Positions 62,619 through 64,000 of a DNA stretch of 64,000 nt are shown piece after piece. The notes beneath the pieces were generated by a model. That model worked only from the letters and a program-made list of their open reading frames with translations, did not search any database and was not told the origin of the DNA. The stretch is from contig NZ_WHTD01000018.1 in the NCBI RefSeq assembly GCF_009379765.1, positions 1-64,000 on the forward strand, in the 5' to 3' direction. Position 1 is the first letter of the stretch; each line of letters starts with the position of its first letter. Made by a program: the position numbers and the translations under genes. This DNA is from Actinophytocola sp. GTDB lineage: Bacteria; Actinomycetota; Actinomycetes; Mycobacteriales; Pseudonocardiaceae.

Positions 62619-64000
62619 ATGACGGCGGTCGACACGCCGGCGCCGGCCGGGCACGAGGCGAGCAAGCGGACCCGCGCGATGCGTGCCGGGTTGCTGTTCG
62701 CCACGTTCGCCTGCGCGGCGTGCGGTCTGGTCTACGAGCTCGCGCTGGTGGCGCAGGGCTCCTACCTGCTCGGCGACTCGATCACCCAGGCGTCGGTCGT
62801 GCTGGCGACCATGGTGTTCGCCATGGGCATCGGGTCGCTGGCCGCGAAGCCGTTGCAGCGCCGGGCGTTGCTCGGCTTCGCGGTGATCGAGGCGATCCTC
62901 GCGCTGGTCGGTGGGCTGTCCGTGCTCGGCCTGCACGCGGCGTTCACCTGGCTCGACCTGTACTGGCCCGCACTGATCGCGATCGCGCTGCTCGTCGGCG
63001 CGCTCATCGGCGCGGAGATCCCGCTGCTGATGACGCTCCTGCAACGGATCCGCCGCCAGGAAGCGGGCTCGGCCACCGCGGACCTGTTCGCCGCGGACTA
63101 CGTCGGCGCGCTCGTCGGCGGGCTCGCGTTCCCGTTCCTGCTGCTGCCGCTGCTCGGCCAGACCAGGGGAGCGCTGCTGGTCGGCATGGTCAACGCGGTC
63201 GCCGGTGCGTGCGTGGTGCTGTTCCTGTTCGCGCGGACCGTCTCGCGCAGGCGTCGGCTCGCGGTGGCCGCCGGCACGCTGGCGGTGCTGGCGGTGCTCG
63301 GCGTCGCGTTCGCCAGCAGCGACGCGTTCCTGCGCTATGCGCGCAGCGTGCTGTACGAGGACCCGGTGGTGTACGCGGAAACCTCGGGCTACCAGGAGAT
63401 CGTGCTGACCCAGTCCGCGCCGCTCGCCGAGGGACCGACCGACACGCGGCTGTTCCTCAACGGCGACCTGCAGTTCTCCTCGATCGACGAGTATCGCTAC
63501 CACGAGTCGCTCGTGCACCCGGTGCTCGCCGGCAAGCGCGACCGGGTGCTGGTGCTCGGCGGCGGCGACGGGCTCGCGATGCGCGAGGTGCTGCGCTACC
63601 CGGACGTGCGCGAGGCCGTCGAGGTCGAGCTCGATCCCGCGGTGCTGCGGCTGGCCGAGCACGACTCGAGACTGACCGACCTCAACCGGGGCTCGCTCAC
63701 CGACCCGCGGGTCCGGGTCGTCACCGCGGACGCGTTCGCCTGGCTGCGCGACATGGACGAACGGTTCGACGCGGTGATCATCGACATGCCCGACCCCGAC
63801 GCGACGGCCACCGCGAAGCTGTACTCGCAGGAGTTCTACCTCCTGGCCCGGCACGCGCTGGCGCCCGGCGGCCGGATGGTCGTGCAGGCCGGGTCGCCGT
63901 ACTTCGCGCCGCGGACCTACGACTGCGTCCTGAACACCATCCGCGCGGCCGGTCTGGGCGCCACCCCGTACCACGTGAACGTCCCGACCTTCGGCGACTG
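62619..64000 (+). CDS. speE: Membrane-bound polyamine aminopropyltransferase (spermidine synthase-like), 3' end outside window
   Basis: 460 codons in the window from the ATG at 62619. Residues ~20-230 contain about seven membrane helices (AGLLFATFACAACGLVYELA, DYVGALVGGLAFPFLLLPLL). The C-terminal half is the aminopropyltransferase fold: YRYHESLVHPVLAGKRDRVL, VLGGGDGLAMREVLRYPDVR, VEVELDPAVLRLAEHD and IIDMPDPDATATAKLYSQEF. The catalytic Asp region (DMPDPD) is present. Membrane fusion forms of SpeE are typical of this actinobacterial locus; whether they make spermidine is uncertain. Confidence 0.9.
   Translation, partial: MTAVDTPAPAGHEASKRTRAMRAGLLFATFACAACGLVYELALVAQGSYLLGDSITQASVVLATMVFAMGIGSLAAKPLQRRALLGFAVIEAILALVGGLSVLGLHAAFTWLDLYWPALIAIALLVGALIGAEIPLLMTLLQRIRRQEAGSATADLFAADYVGALVGGLAFPFLLLPLLGQTRGALLVGMVNAVAGACVVLFLFARTVSRRRRLAVAAGTLAVLAVLGVAFASSDAFLRYARSVLYEDPVVYAETSGYQEIVLTQSAPLAEGPTDTRLFLNGDLQFSSIDEYRYHESLVHPVLAGKRDRVLVLGGGDGLAMREVLRYPDVREAVEVELDPAVLRLAEHDSRLTDLNRGSLTDPRVRVVTADAFAWLRDMDERFDAVIIDMPDPDATATAKLYSQEFYLLARHALAPGGRMVVQAGSPYFAPRTYDCVLNTIRAAGLGATPYHVNVPTFGD

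Overview
The window is GC-rich DNA from an actinomycete, most likely Pseudonocardiaceae (Amycolatopsis or a relative). The signs are GlgE-pathway genes, a mycobacterial-type polymethylated-polysaccharide (MGLP) locus, WhiJ/DUF397 regulator modules, many ATGA/GTGA gene overlaps and intergenic palindromes of a type common in that family.

Layout. 1-6.7 kb: alpha-glucan metabolism (5' part of treS, a secreted M43 metalloprotease, glgE, and divergent glgP). 6.7-17.8 kb: an accessory island. It opens with a broken serine-recombinase remnant, carries an APH-like kinase, a zinc-ribbon XRE/TPR regulator and small unknown genes, and then an FxLD-class lanthipeptide operon (methyltransferase, precursor, LanB dehydratase, LanC cyclase, thiopeptide-type protein). 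17.9-24.4 kb: a TPR membrane protein, a coupled methyltransferase/ureohydrolase/reductase operon, a cysteine dioxygenase-rhodanese pair behind a cysteine-rich leader peptide, and glgX. 24.4-28.6 kb: a type VII secretion-linked cluster. 28.7-32.6 kb: ABC ATPase, enoyl-CoA hydratase and two methyltransferase-type proteins. 32.7-35.6 kb: a patchwork of two decayed DUF5753/DUF397 modules and a membrane-anchored NucA/NucB-like nuclease coupled to a small protein. 35.6-45.4 kb: nucleoside hydrolase, LtrA, then the MGLP-type locus (acyltransferase, GT4, GH57 branching enzyme, methyltransferase), DegV and etfBA. 45.5-50.2 kb: an insertion with an ISAzo13-type remnant, a NUDIX/ribonucleotide-reductase-like operon, an XRE regulator, and truncated ASCH and MFS genes meeting head to head. 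51.2-53.5 kb: cysteine desulfurase and mnmA. 53.6-58.5 kb: a subtilase/TPR-CHAT protease pair and a PIN toxin-antitoxin pair. 58.6-64 kb: an SMP-30 protein and the conserved DUF4178-DUF2617-DUF4247-DUF350-speE cluster.

Most notable observations. (1) Three copies of a 166-168 bp nested-hairpin element bounded by CTAG (9964-10129, and a tandem pair at 40017-40346). Their stem sequences differ between copies while base pairing is kept, and loop motifs are conserved. The tandem pair sits between the GH57 and GT4 genes, keeps the GH57 frame open and supplies the GT4 ribosome site. (2) The FxLD lanthipeptide operon, whose precursor has no nearby stop and whose lanC is frameshifted. (3) The overlapping subtilase/TPR-CHAT pair, which looks like a caspase-type proteolytic switch. 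(4) A stand-alone ribonucleotide-reductase-like gene with NUDIX and XRE partners. At least five genes (serine-recombinase remnant, lanC, cysteine dioxygenase, ASCH, mnmA) are each broken by a single-base indel in a G/C run. Since mnmA is among them, sequence or assembly error is a serious possibility and those lesions need read-level checking.
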